Assembly (NCBI GenBank): GCA_003427395.1
Contig: BFEA01000479.1
Span: 1,107,228-1,135,620 of the forward strand
Length of the DNA: 28,393 nucleotides
Direction: 5' to 3'
Source: Chara braunii
Taxonomy: Eukaryota; Streptophyta; Charophyceae; Charales; Characeae
Shown: positions 8,936 to 18,810 of the stretch, one piece after another
Layout of the letters: each line of letters opens with the position of its first letter
How positions within the stretch are numbered: the first letter of the stretch is position 1
Translations under genes and position numbers: made by a program
Notes under the pieces: generated by a model
What the model saw: only the letters and a program-made list of their open reading frames with translations
Databases searched by the model: none
Told to the model about the DNA's origin: nothing

Positions 8936-11063
8936 CCCGTCTCAGAGTACACCTGAAGGGATAAATGTTAATAGAGCCATTACTGCAGCGTCCTCCACTT
9001 GGCCGCTTAGAATCATATCCACAAAGGGTCTCAAAGAGCCCCCTTCAGCCGCTGTCAGCCACGTTAGTGACAAGTTCTGATCAGCACACCGTGCGCATTT
9101 GACACCCTTGAGAGATGTCATTCGTCACTGCCAGTGTGTACACGACGCTCATAATTCCCGTCTATCCTTTCATCTTCACGCTCTCCTGATTGACCTCCAG
9201 GCCCCCTGCCTGGTTGAAATATGCGTTCCTTCGAAATCCTACCCTTAGCGCATCCTCTCTTCCTTGCTCAGCATCCGCATGGAATCTCTCCCAATTGTCA
9301 CCTCCTCAGTAAAGGTTTAAACTTCCTCTCCTCAGGCAACGCACGAGCAGTGACAATGACGCTGCGAACGCCTGACACGCATCTCCCGAGTTTCCTTCCT
9401 CGACAGAGTCCGAATCCCGACTGTCTGAATGCCCTTTGAGTTCCCAGCTTCATACTTCGGTCCATCCGAACTCAGTCGGAATGCTAAAGCGGACGAGGTA
9501 CGCTTGGCGAGCTGCTGGATTCTCCCCCTCTCGAATACCCCAACTTTTTCTATATTCTGTCCGAACTATGGGTGCCACGAGCTCTACCTTGCACGAGTCC
9601 GCCCCTCCCCAGGACCTCCACGGTGCCCACGGTTTCCGATTAGACCCTGCTCCAGCCTTGTTATGACAATACAGAACCAAGTGCATATTAGATTCAGCCC
9701 AGTGCCATGTGGTCCTTGTGGTCCTATACCGCAGGGATGGAATAAGGACTCGCGAAGAAAAGGATCATTAACGGAGGTGCAGTAGACCTCTTTCGATGAC
9801 TGCAACAGCGCTAGGCCAGAGTGAAAGCCGTAACAATTTGCATAGTTGTGGTGTCGATGCCCGAAATAGCAAGCTGTGACAGCCTCACACCAGACCGCAT
9901 TACCGTACCAAGGAGCAACCACTTCAGTCAGTTTCGGCGTAATACCGATGCCATAACCGCTGCCCCATTGCCGAACCACCAAACATGCCCCAAAATAAAA
10001 GAACCGGCTGTCGTATGTTGCTCTAGTGTCGTGCCACTGCCAGATAAGTGAGCCACAACTATTCCGAAGCAAATCTGAGCACCGTACTAGGAATAGGCCG
10101 AACTGCCCAATACCGTCCCTATTCCAAACCAGTGTCGAGACCAAATTGGTAGTCTTGCGTGGCAGCAACCCACACCATATCAACCATGGCGCCGTAATCA
10201 GAAAACCGGTTCAACTGATCCACCTACCAACATCCGTGGAACTTCAAGAAGACATGGTCCAGCTCATCCAAGAGTACCAGGATAGTAACGAGGGTAATAA
10301 TCAGGGAAAATCAGGAATATCGAGAAAATCCAGTGGGAGGTTTAAAATAACAAAAATCCGATTAAATCAATGAAAGAGAATAAATGGATAACTTTGACAA
10401 GAATTCATCAAGAACATAATTTTATAAATTTTAATTAAATAATAAAATAATTGCCCGTTCCCTTTCCTTTTGTTATTTGAAATTATTTTACTCATTTTTA
10501 ATTTTGTTATCAAATTTGATAAAAATTGGGGGTTCGTTTCCCCACCATTTGGTCAACGTAAAAAAGACCATGCGAAGGCTTGCAAGCATACCTTCAACGA
10601 CCGGCTGGATGATTCAAAGGCAACCTCAGGGAAGATGAAAAAGTCAAGCTCAAGGCTGGGTAGAGGCGATTGTTCAATTTGTTAAATTCAAGGGTTAGTT
10701 CCCGCGGTCAACGCAGGGGATTTTAGGAACTCTCTGGAGACCCATAATTTTTCCCGATCGTTATAATGAGAGTATCTGACGAATCCCATCCAGGGCTCCA
10801 CCTAAGGTCCAATTTTCTGTATTTCGGGTGACCGATTGGTCTACAGCCGCCCGACAATAAGCTTGGACCTCTTCTCGACGTCCTTGTCGAGATCTTGCCG
10901 TGTTGGTCAAAGGAAACGTACAAGTTTCAAGGTGACCGCCCGTTTGTGTCACCCATGTCGACGCTTAAGCGTCTTGTGTTTAGGTTTCCCGAAAACCTTG
11001 AGACTGAGAAGACGCTTTTTGTTCTTCCTAAATCTGTGTTGCTTGGGTATAGGCAAACGAACG
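8936..11063. other. Unassigned stretch, no supported gene
   Basis: About 2.1 kb without a gene I can support. The longest open frame is 199 codons on the minus strand (9584-10183). Its Gly/Trp/Tyr/Cys-rich translation resembles no family I know, and the DNA is rich in scattered 'ccga' and 'ggtac' type words. Positions 10380-10540 are AT-rich. A 7-bp hairpin (TCTCGAC/GTCGAGA) lies near 10873-10893. The lower-coordinate end (3' LTR side) of the minus-strand gypsy element should lie here, but no LTR copy could be matched. Confidence 0.4.
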
Positions 11064-11085
11064 TCTTTCTCCTTCTTTCCTCTTC
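11064..11085 (-). other. Candidate polypurine tract of the gypsy element
   Basis: On the minus strand this is an almost uninterrupted purine run, just past the end of the pol frame at 11114. Ty3/gypsy elements carry such a tract next to the 3' LTR. The LTR itself was not identified, so this is positional inference. Confidence 0.3.
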
Positions 11086-11113
11086 GTGATGGAAACGGTC
11101 CCAATGTACGGCC

Positions 11114-11329
11114 CTATTTGACCCGGACTTTTTGTTGTGGTCTCCTGAGTACGAAAAGCCACTTCTTCTTCTTCCTTAGCGTCAAACCCTTCACTTTTCG
11201 GGTCTCTACTCTTTTCCTTTTATCTGAACTCTCTCCTATCTCTAATCGTCTCGATGGTGATTCATCTGTTAACTTTGCCGTCCCCTTTCCCTTGGGATCA
11301 GATAGCGAAGGAGTAGGGGTCAGAGGTCT
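11114..11329 (-). pseudogene. Post-integrase tail of the gypsy polyprotein
   Basis: The integrase frame continues about 71 codons past the LKLFRPR phrase. It is rich in Pro, Ser, Lys and Arg with a KKKK run and stops at 11114-11116. No domain is recognised. The candidate polypurine tract follows within 50 bases. Confidence 0.6.
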
Positions 11330-12639
11330 CCTTGGTCTAAATAACTTTAGCCTAGCCCCAGCCACATGATCTCTCCACCTAGATCCATCCAGTTCAACTA
11401 TCATATATGTTCCCCAGTCGAGCGCCTTGACTATGAGGTAGGGCCCCATCCATCTATTCGCCAGTTTTCTTGACCATGTCCTTTCCAAAGCCGCGTCGTA
11501 GAGAAACGCCATATCGCTCACACTAATCTTGTCCTTTTTAATCTCGACGTTCTTATCCCATCTTTCCTTTCCTTTCTCTCTTTCTACAACTAGTCGATCA
11601 GCCGCTGTCATAAGATTGTCCTATAACCCGTAAGCTATCTGTTTCGTTCTCGCAACTAGGAGCTCCTCTCGCGACATGTTGTCCGCCCAGTCGACAGTAG
11701 TCCAACTGTCCACATGAAACTCTATGGGTAAAGGGTAATGCCTTCCAAACCATAAGGTATAGGGAGGGTATCTCGTGCTAGCCCGGACTGTGACATTGTC
11801 CGCTCATATCGTGTATCGAAAGTATCGGGGCCAATCACTATCTTTCCCTCTACACCACTTGGATAGAGACGCTATCAAGGACTGATGACCTCTTTCTACC
11901 GGCGAGTTGGATTGAGGGTGATAGGCAGTGGCTATCGATACCCTCGCTGCTGCCTTTTTGAACAAATTTGAACTTTGTCCTCAAGGAACTTTGCACCTCT
12001 ATCCATCACAATCCTACTAACACAGCCATATCTAGACAGATATTCTAGGACAAAGTTCTTGACTTCTTAAACCGACTTTGTTCTAATAGGCTTACTGTCC
12101 ACAACCCTTGTGAAATCATCCCTAATATTCACCACATAGTTCATATTCCTTACGCCTTTCGGTATCTTCACTAAGTCGATATGCACCTTCTCGCCTGGTC
12201 TAGTAGGATAGGAAGAGTGAAGAGGCTACTTGTATCTCACGAGAGCTCTCTTCTGGCACTCCTCACAGGTCATGTAGTAGCTCTCCACAACCTTGTACTG
12301 TCCTTCCCACTAGTATAACCTACGCACCTTCTCATACGTTCCTTTTACTCCTCTTTGTCCACTAACTACGCCGTCATGGAGTTCCGCTACTATAAACTGT
12401 TTTTCTTCAGGATCACAGACTACTCGTAGAGGCATACCTGATCCCGTGCGCCTGCGAAACAGATGCTCTGATCTAAGGCAAAATTGTGCGGTCAGTCTCT
12501 TGATCTCAGGATCTAGATTCTCTTCACCTGATAGATGCAATCCAATCTTCCTATACTTCCTTTCGTAAAGGTTAACTAGAAATCGATCTGCTCGTCTCGG
12601 TTCAGTCATGGTCCGCGCTGCTGCCACTATCGGTCGCTC
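11330..12639 (-). pseudogene. Integrase of the gypsy element (inactivated)
   Basis: Integrase joins element cDNA to the chromosome. The N-terminal H2C2 zinc site is visible as HDGVVSGQRG then CEEC. The second His is replaced by Gln (12355-12357). The core keeps D in HIDLVK (12175-12177), D in VMDRGAKF (12001-12003; the usual E near it is K) and E in SNSPVERGH (11894-11896), giving DD35E spacing after allowing for one deleted base near 11975. Stops interrupt near 12308, 12220, 12070 and 11780. The C-terminal domain has the typical RWMGPYLIVKALDWGTY, ELDG and ARLKLFRPR phrases, ending near 11330. No chromodomain is seen. Confidence 0.88.
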
Positions 12640-13960
12640 AGTGTCAATCGGAATTCGTGAAAGCCCATCGGCGACTGCGTTCTTAGTGTCTAAGATCCTC
12701 TCTAATATATAGTCATAGAGTCGAATCCTAATCAACCATCACCCAATAATGGGATCTGTCAGACTAAAATCCTTTTGTAAAACCGAGGCAAAAGCTGTGG
12801 GATCTACTCGTAAAATAAACCGCCTTCCATATATATAGTGTCTGAATGCGTCCAAGCACAGCATGACAGCTAACACTTCCTTCTTAAACTGACTGTAATT
12901 TCGTTCCACGACATTAAGCGTTAGACTCTCGAATCTCATTCGTCTCTCCTTTCCTCCAACATCCTTCTAGGAAAGCAGGCCTCCGACTGAACACGGTCCA
13001 ACATCCATTAATACTATAAAGAGTCTGTTCGTCTCATCTTCGAAGAACGGTACTCCTCGGATACGTCCTCCTTCTTTGAATTCATCCTTGAATGCAAGCA
13101 TGACCGCTTCCTGTGATAATTTCCAGTAAAATTGTTCGGTCCTATGAAGAAGAACTTTCAGCGGTTCCGCCTTCTCCGCGTATGATTGACTAAAGATTCG
13201 TCAGTACCCTACAACTCCAAAAAATTGACAAACCTCTGTCACTCTATGCAGCGGCGACAACCAGTTCAAGAGTTTGTCCATCTTTGCTGGATCTTCCCGA
13301 TGTCCTCGTTCGTCATAGATAAACCTTAGAATCTTAATCGAAGAAACTGCCCACAGACTCTTTGTTCAGCTGACCGTCAGATTGGCGTCATCTAGCTGCT
13401 CTAGAACCGCATAAATGTCTGTCAAGTGTTGCTCTACAAACCTCCTGACGCCAGAAGCGACCTCCGTCTCATCTTTCTCGACCGGTCTTTCAATCGGTAA
13501 ATCATATAGAAAGACTTCCACCATGTCAGGAATGAAGTCTTTCAGGACCACTACCATAAATCTTTGGAATACTGTGATTTTGTTTGTCCAACCCATAGGT
13601 ACCACCATCATCTGGACTAATCCGAACGGTGTGTGCATGGCAGTGAGGTGCCTGTCTCTAGGGTCCAAAGGTATCTCGTCGTAACTTGAAAACAAATCAC
13701 AGACATAATAGATCGATCAGCCTGCCGCTCCCGCCGCTCCCGCCGCTAGTAGATCCACGTGGGGAATGAATCCTCCATCGAGGATGATGACAACATTCAT
13801 TTTTCGGAGATTTTGAATCCACCAGATCTTTCCGTTCCGTTTCCGTAGGAAAAACCATCTATTTGCATAAGCGCTATCTGATGGCTCATCTTTTCCTTTA
13901 AAAACATGATCACCTCTTCTTTCTCTTTTTGCACGTACTTTCATCCCTCATCATTCCACG
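12640..13960 (-). pseudogene. Reverse transcriptase and RNase H (inactivated)
   Basis: RT copies element RNA to DNA and RNase H removes the RNA strand. Fingers: RWFFLRKRNGKIWWIQNLRK (13800-13870). Palm: FSSYDEIPLDPRDRHLTAMHT, PFGLVQM and MGWTN. The catalytic box normally reads F-[LV]-D-D but is F-L-Y-D here, with TAT at 13504-13506 in place of the first Asp. The connection contains DPAKMDKLLNW, FFGVVGY and FYWKLS. RNase H: FIVLMDVGP, then ERNYSQFKKEVLAVMLCLDA and the end phrase NAVADGLSRIP. In-frame stops lie near 13713, 13366, 13190 and 12970. A 9-base unit is repeated at 13720-13747, adding Ala/Gly codons inside RT. One frame serves most of the domain, so decay is mainly by point mutation. 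Confidence 0.9.
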
Positions 13961-14471
13961 GCGTATTTGAAATTGTATAAATCCTCGCAGGTTTGGCGTA
14001 CTTATGGTCGATTCTGCCTCTTTCCGTATTGTTAAACGCTATCGTTTTGTCGCAGGTTTTGAGAACTTCTAACACGCGCTCTCTCTCCTGCTCAGTCAAA
14101 TTCTCGTCTCTGATGTCTGTCTCCGCTATCCTTTCCCTTGTTAAGCGCTTCGTCTTTTTCTTTTTCCTCTTTTTTATCTCTCTCGCAATCTCTTCTTCAG
14201 ATATCCCTTCTAGCGCCGATCGCTCTCGGGCGACTGCCGCCGACTTTACTTTCTCTGCTACTCATTTGTGTTTTTTTTACCGTCCTCCGTAGGGGGCTGT
14301 GCCCTTAAGAAAAACCCAGAAATCATCGCGTCGAATTCTTCGTCCTCGCTCTTTGTATAAGATTTTCCATCAACAATCATGCGATCCCCTAAGTCTTCCA
14401 CTTCGATTATACCTCCTTGTTCCTCCGTAAGTAGGGGTCCGTATCTCTTTTCACTGAACCTCAGCGTGCGG
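13960..14471 (-). pseudogene. Linker between protease and RT in the gypsy polyprotein
   Basis: A broken reading frame joins protease to RT. Visible pieces include an acidic stretch (EEQGGIIEVEDLGDRMIVDG, about 14360-14430), a Lys/Glu-rich charged stretch with stops, and the phrase HKYAKPARIYTI followed by NTPWNDEGMKV (about 13930-14010), typical of the segment just before RT. There is no catalytic domain. Frameshifts and stops show decay. Confidence 0.6.
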
Positions 14472-14990
14472 CTAGCGAAAGAAGACGACTTGCGCGCTCC
14501 AGGTACACTTGCAGCCGCCAGAGCAACTCTTCCTCGGATTTTGGGGGTCTACAGTCTCTATCATAATCTTGCCACCGTCGGGACGCTTTATAAAGAGTTT
14601 CTGGCTCCCATCCGGTCGCTCTATCGTGACTCCGTGAACATGGCTCAGCCACGTTCGTCCTAGCAGAAGCTTAGAGCTACAATCCTTGACAACAAAAATC
14701 GGGATCATTGTGCGTAATCCTTCGACCTTAATGGTTGCCTTATGAAAGACTTCAGAAATCTTCTGCTTTTTTCCATCAGCCGTCTCTGTCTCAAAGAGGA
14801 AAGACCTATCCAGGTTTAATCCCAGCGGTACTACGAGTTCCTCGTCTATAATGACAACTTCACTACCATTATCAATCACTCCCTAAAGAACTATCCCGTC
14901 GTTAAGAATAGTTTCAACTGTCCCGCTTCCTAATCCTGACACGCCCTCTGTTCCATCCAGGTATATCGTCGCCGCACACTCTGCTTTCGC
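14472..14990 (-). pseudogene. Aspartic protease region of the gypsy polyprotein
   Basis: Retropepsin-like domain that would cut the gag-pol polyprotein. The frame reads VIDNGSEVVIIDEELVVPLG near 14820-14880, where the active-site triplet D-[ST]-G is D-N-G, so the Ser/Thr is replaced by Asn. A typical C-terminal LLLGRTWL phrase lies near 14640-14680. A TAG stop at 14883-14885 sits directly before the active site, and upstream residues (AKAECAATIYLDGTEG) continue in the same frame. It lies between gag and RT as expected. The Asn could be lineage-specific, but together with the stop it is more likely decay. Confidence 0.75.
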
Positions 14991-15553
14991 GCTCACTCTT
15001 GATTTTGCCACAGTAGGCACCTCTGGTTTATGAGTCATTTGTACGTCATCTGTAGAGGAATTGAAGTCTTCTGTGTAATCATCTGACGTTCATATCAAGC
15101 AGGCCTCGATGCGGGAAAGTACTCGAGTATGGAGCACTGCATAGGTTGCCTAAGAGCGCGCCTAAGAGGCTCCACCGTGTCAATATCGTCTAAGGAGTTC
15201 CTTATTGTGAACTTTTTCATCCCGCGCTTTCACGGCGAAAGTATGACCTTGTCTCCTTCGATCCTTTGACCATCCTTTTCCGCCATCACATAGTCGGTAT
15301 CAGTCTTCTTAGATGAAGACCCCCTTGCGGACTTGGTCGCCGCAACCTATATAGGAGTACTAGGCGACTCGTCATCTGAGGACAAGATCATCCGCACGCT
15401 CTGACTCTTTGCCACCTCTTTTCCCTTACTTGGTCGTGCATGCCGGACCTCGACGTTCTCTTTTATCGAAGGGAACATCGATACGTCGCCCAGATCGTCT
15501 GCCCACTTGACGTACTTGCGGTCATAAAGTACAACAAACCCCTCATCTATTAC

Positions 15554-16979
15554 TCACCTGAGATCTAGACAATCCCTCTTCACATGATCATCCGACCTGC
15601 AATAGATACAAGAGTTCCTAGGGGTAGGTGGTCTGTCCTCTACACCCCTAGCAACTAATCCCCTCGTATCTCGCACGTCCCGATTTGAAGGATCAGGCGA
15701 TTTAGGATAACCCGACGATTTTGGGTAGCCTGGTGAACTAGGATATCCTCCCTGCTCATAGCGTCCATGGGAGTCTTCCCCTCGATCAGCTCCACGTTCC
15801 GTTCTCTCGTAATTGCCACCGCAACCATCCCGGCGGTCCCCATCCGAACCTCACCGGTTGCCAGAATCATCCCGATCCCTCCGATTGAACTTGTCCGGGC
15901 TCCGGTATCCGTCCGCGTTCCAATCATATCTGGGCGGATACTGCTTCAGTCTTCCCCTGCTAAAAGCGTCGGCTTTGCGGTACATGTCTTCACGACGATC
16001 TCCATCGATCTCATCATCTTTACGCTGTCAGGTGTCGTCATCTCTCTCTCTCGCACGACAATCTGTAAGTGTGCAGGGGTTTCTATCTTCCACACTCCGC
16101 CATGGGTCAGTGTTACCGTCGATCCGCCCAAGCCTAGTCATTCAACTTGAAATCGTGACACATCTTTATGTCATACTTACGGTAGAGAGAGAAGTCCCGA
16201 CGTCGCATCCCTCTCCAGACTAAATCCTTATAATCGTACGCTTCGACTTTCATCGCCAACTTAAGAACCGCCGCAAAATCTAACTTGTCATGAGGTAGTT
16301 CTCTCAGTACTCCTTTCTGTTGTCCTCTTGGTAATCAGTCGAGGAAGATCGTGCATCGCTCGACCTCCGACAACTTCCCTTTGGCAATTAGAGCGTCAAA
16401 TATCTTCTGGAATCGCTTCGCAAACGCTTGGACACTCTCGTCCTCACCCTAGGTCATCAACTCCATATCTCGGATTGAATACCCGACGTCTTCTAGCTTG
16501 AACAGTTCATAGAGGCTAGCTTTGTAAGCTGTCCACCTCCTGTCCTTTGGTCGTGCCTTTTTGATCACCTGGCTCAAACTCGGGTTTGAGTTAAACAAGA
16601 AGTTGTCTATAATCTCATCCTCCGACCATTGACTGCAGTATGCGTGCAACTTCCACTTCTCGAGATACTCGGTGATACCGTATCCTTTGAAAATGAGCGG
16701 CCTGATATCTAACTCTGAGGGTTGGTGCGAGATGATGTACCGATCTCTCCTCTCGTAGGGGAGAGTATATGACTTGCCTGTCTGTAGATCGTAGATCGGT
16801 CTGGCTGGTCTGCTCCTCTTCCGAGGCCTTTCTCTGTCCCTCCAAGCCTGCTTCCGGACGTACTGGTCTCTCCAGTTATCCCTGCCTCTATCCCCCCTGG
16901 CGTCTCTCCGCTCGTATGTAGGCGAGCGTCGAGTGTTCATCTCTCGCTGGAAGCTAGGAGGCTCTGTCCTGTTCTCCAT
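15554..16979 (-). pseudogene. gag: Gag of the Ty3/gypsy element (broken)
   Basis: Gag packages element RNA into cytoplasmic particles. An ATG at 16979 starts an Arg-rich N-terminal region. A retrotransposon capsid-like stretch follows (around EYLEKWKLHAYCSQWSEDE, and later ESVQAFAKRF and FLD/LPRG phrases). A perfect CCHC zinc knuckle, CIYCRSDDHVKRDC (C-x2-C-x4-H-x4-C), lies at 15569-15610. In-frame stops include TAG at 16449-16451 (probably from CAG), TGA at 16335-16337 and TGA at 15554-15556 just after the knuckle. The middle part (15650-16140) has many stops in this frame and probable frameshifts. A start upstream of 16979 is possible; the first codon of the open frame at 16997 is GTG. Confidence 0.85.
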
Positions 16980-17119
16980 CCGTATCACTGATGCCACCCT
17001 ATCTGGCTATGCGACAACCGGACAACCCATCACCTCGGCTCCCCATCGGCGGGTTGCTCTACACATCTCAGTGGAGCATTCTGCCGGATACGCTCCTTGA
17101 GGTCTCGCAGAGCACGGTT

Positions 17120-18740
17120 CAGTAAGAAACTCAAAATATAATTAGTAAATACTTGATTTCTAAATTTTTAAGCCATTCTTTGATTTTAAAGGAATTTTAA
17201 GAATTTTAATTAAAAAAAATCCCAATAAATAAGGAGTAAGCACTACTTCACCCCCAATACCTAAGGTGAGTAGACCCAAGTTCAAAAGGAAGTTCAAGGC
17301 AAGACCAAACTTCTTTTTGTCTTTTGCAGAGATTTATTTTTAAATTACTCACAATTATTTGCCAAAAATAAGGTTTCATGACATAAAATTCTCGTTCCTT
17401 GTTTCGGTTCTTTGGAATGGGAAAACAATCCTCGTCCAAAAATAAATATACCCAGCCAACCTTCTTTATCCCTTTTCAACAATTTTTCTTGTATTTTTTA
17501 AATATTAATAAGGAAAAATCAGAATTAGTTTGAATAACTCCTTTTCTTATTTTATTTCTATTAAAGGTTGAATTATATCTAAGCCTGCCAACTTTTAAGA
17601 CTTATGGTTTACAGAAAATTATTTTAAGAAATTTTTAAGATTTCGGTAGCACTTCGCCTCCCCCCGTTGGGATGGGGTTTGGGACGAGTCGCTCGAATAA
17701 GGATGTCAGAAGGAAAAATCAAGTAAAATAATTGAAAAACAGAAGATTGACTTTTAATAAATTTTTAGATATTTGATTTTAATTTTTATCAATTTTATTA
17801 ACAAGAACTCAATTTAAATGAGAATTTTTAAAAATTTTCGGCAGCACTTCGGCAGCACTTTGTCTTCCCCTCCATTGGGATGGGGTTCGGGACGAGTCCC
17901 TTGAATCACTGCTGAAAGAAAAACGAAGTAAAATAGATGAAAAAAAAAATTAAAAAAAAATTAGTTTTTAGATATTTATCTTGATTTTTATTAATTTTAT
18001 TAGCAAAAAGTCAGATTAATTCCCTTATCTTCTGCGCGTTTACCCCACGCGAAAGAAGCCCGAGTCTCTTCGGTTGTTGTCACCCGAAGGATGAAAGGGT
18101 TAAACCAATTTTTAATTTTTAATTTAATCTTATTTATTTACTCTTGTTTTAGGGTTTCCCTTAATTAGGTTTTTCCCCAATTAGGGTTTAGGGTTTTGCG
18201 TGTAACCGCACACGCATTGTAAATCCCCGGATTACCGTAAAAAAAATTAGTTGGGCTCCTCCTGGTTCAAAGTAAAAAGCTTTCGGATTATATTTTTTTA
18301 TTTTTGTCTCTTTTATTTAATTAAAAAATATATATATAAATTTCCCATACATTTCTTTTACTTTGTTTCTGTTGGGGGCCGCCGTTTGTACAAACAAAGC
18401 CCGTGCATCTCAAAACGTCAGGAATAATAAACATGACAACTTTGCCTCAGCGGGCGACCCCAAATTCCGCTTTAAATTTCTGTTATAAAAATTAAAAAAA
18501 AGATTTTTAGAATAAATAATAAAAAAATATGGAAAATAGATTATCTCGAACTCTACCCGTTAGATTTTTGTGAAAAAGGTACTAAAATGTTTGCCTTGAT
18601 GCAAGGACACGCGAAAAGGTCCGGATCATGAGATAATTAAAAAATATTGATCAATAAAATAACCAAAAATATAAACTAATTAAAAAAAACTAATTAATCA
18701 AGTACGTTAGCTTCTAGCTTATAATTCTGCGCAGCCCCGT
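17120..18740. other. AT-rich leader-like region with a 208-bp duplication
   Basis: Strongly AT-rich, non-coding DNA upstream of gag on the minus strand. Two related blocks contain 'ttgggatggggtt' and 'gggacgagtc' landmarks 208 bases apart (near 17667 and 17875), each followed by 'aaaaacgaagtaaaat'-like and 'tttttagatattt'-like sequence. A weaker third relative may lie near 17245. The region could be the 5' leader of the gypsy element, extending to the primer-binding-site-like motif at 18780, or a separate AT-rich repeat. Confidence 0.5.
18147..18197. repeat. Scattered TTTAGGG telomere-like motifs
   Basis: TTTTAGGGTTT at 18147-18157 and TTAGGGTTTAGGGTTTT at 18181-18197, with a related 'taattaggttttt' between them. 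They match the plant telomere unit or, on the minus strand, the AAACCCTAA telo-box found in some plant promoters and leaders. Confidence 0.6.
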
Positions 18741-18779
18741 TCGATTGGGGAAGGCCGAGGCCTTGGGGGTGCAGTCCCC

Positions 18780-18800
18780 TTCCCAGCAACGGTGCCAAGG
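18780..18800 (-). other. Possible primer-binding site of the gypsy element
   Basis: Read on the minus strand, this contains TTGGCACCGTTGCTGGGAA. I recall TTGGCGCCGTTGCCGGGGA as a common primer-binding region in Tat/Athila-type plant gypsy elements; the differences here are three transitions. A second motif, TGGCGCCGTTGCC on the same strand, lies at 18849-18861, 64 bases further out. Either could mark the LTR/leader boundary. This rests on memory of the motif and on correct orientation, since no LTR was confirmed. Confidence 0.35.
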
Positions 18801-18810
18801 TTGTGAGGAA

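Larger units (their letters stand above)
11064..16997 (-). mobile_element. Decayed Ty3/gypsy LTR retrotransposon
   Basis: The minus strand encodes gag, aspartic protease, reverse transcriptase, RNase H and integrase in that order. Integrase after RT-RNase H is the Ty3/gypsy (Metaviridae-type) arrangement. Most domains lie in long continuous frames broken by single stop codons, several of which look like CAG to TAG, CGA to TGA or TGG to TGA changes, and by a few one-base indels. Catalytic residues are also lost, so it cannot move by itself. No chromodomain is visible after integrase. LTRs were not identified on either side. A primer-binding-site-like motif lies at 18780-18800, which would make the leader about 1.8 kb. 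Confidence 0.9.

Noticed and set aside
9584-10183. 199-codon gene on the minus strand
   Set aside because: No recognised motif, odd Trp/Cys/Tyr-rich composition, no supported start or neighbours. Chance openness in repeat-like DNA is more likely.
10836-11369. 177-codon plus-strand gene
   Set aside because: It overlaps the antisense of the gypsy polyprotein tail, and its Phe/Leu/Arg-rich sequence is a shadow of the minus-strand frame.
15767-16223. Plus-strand genes of 127 and 136 codons
   Set aside because: Antisense shadows of the gag region, which is identified by its zinc knuckle and capsid-like sequence.
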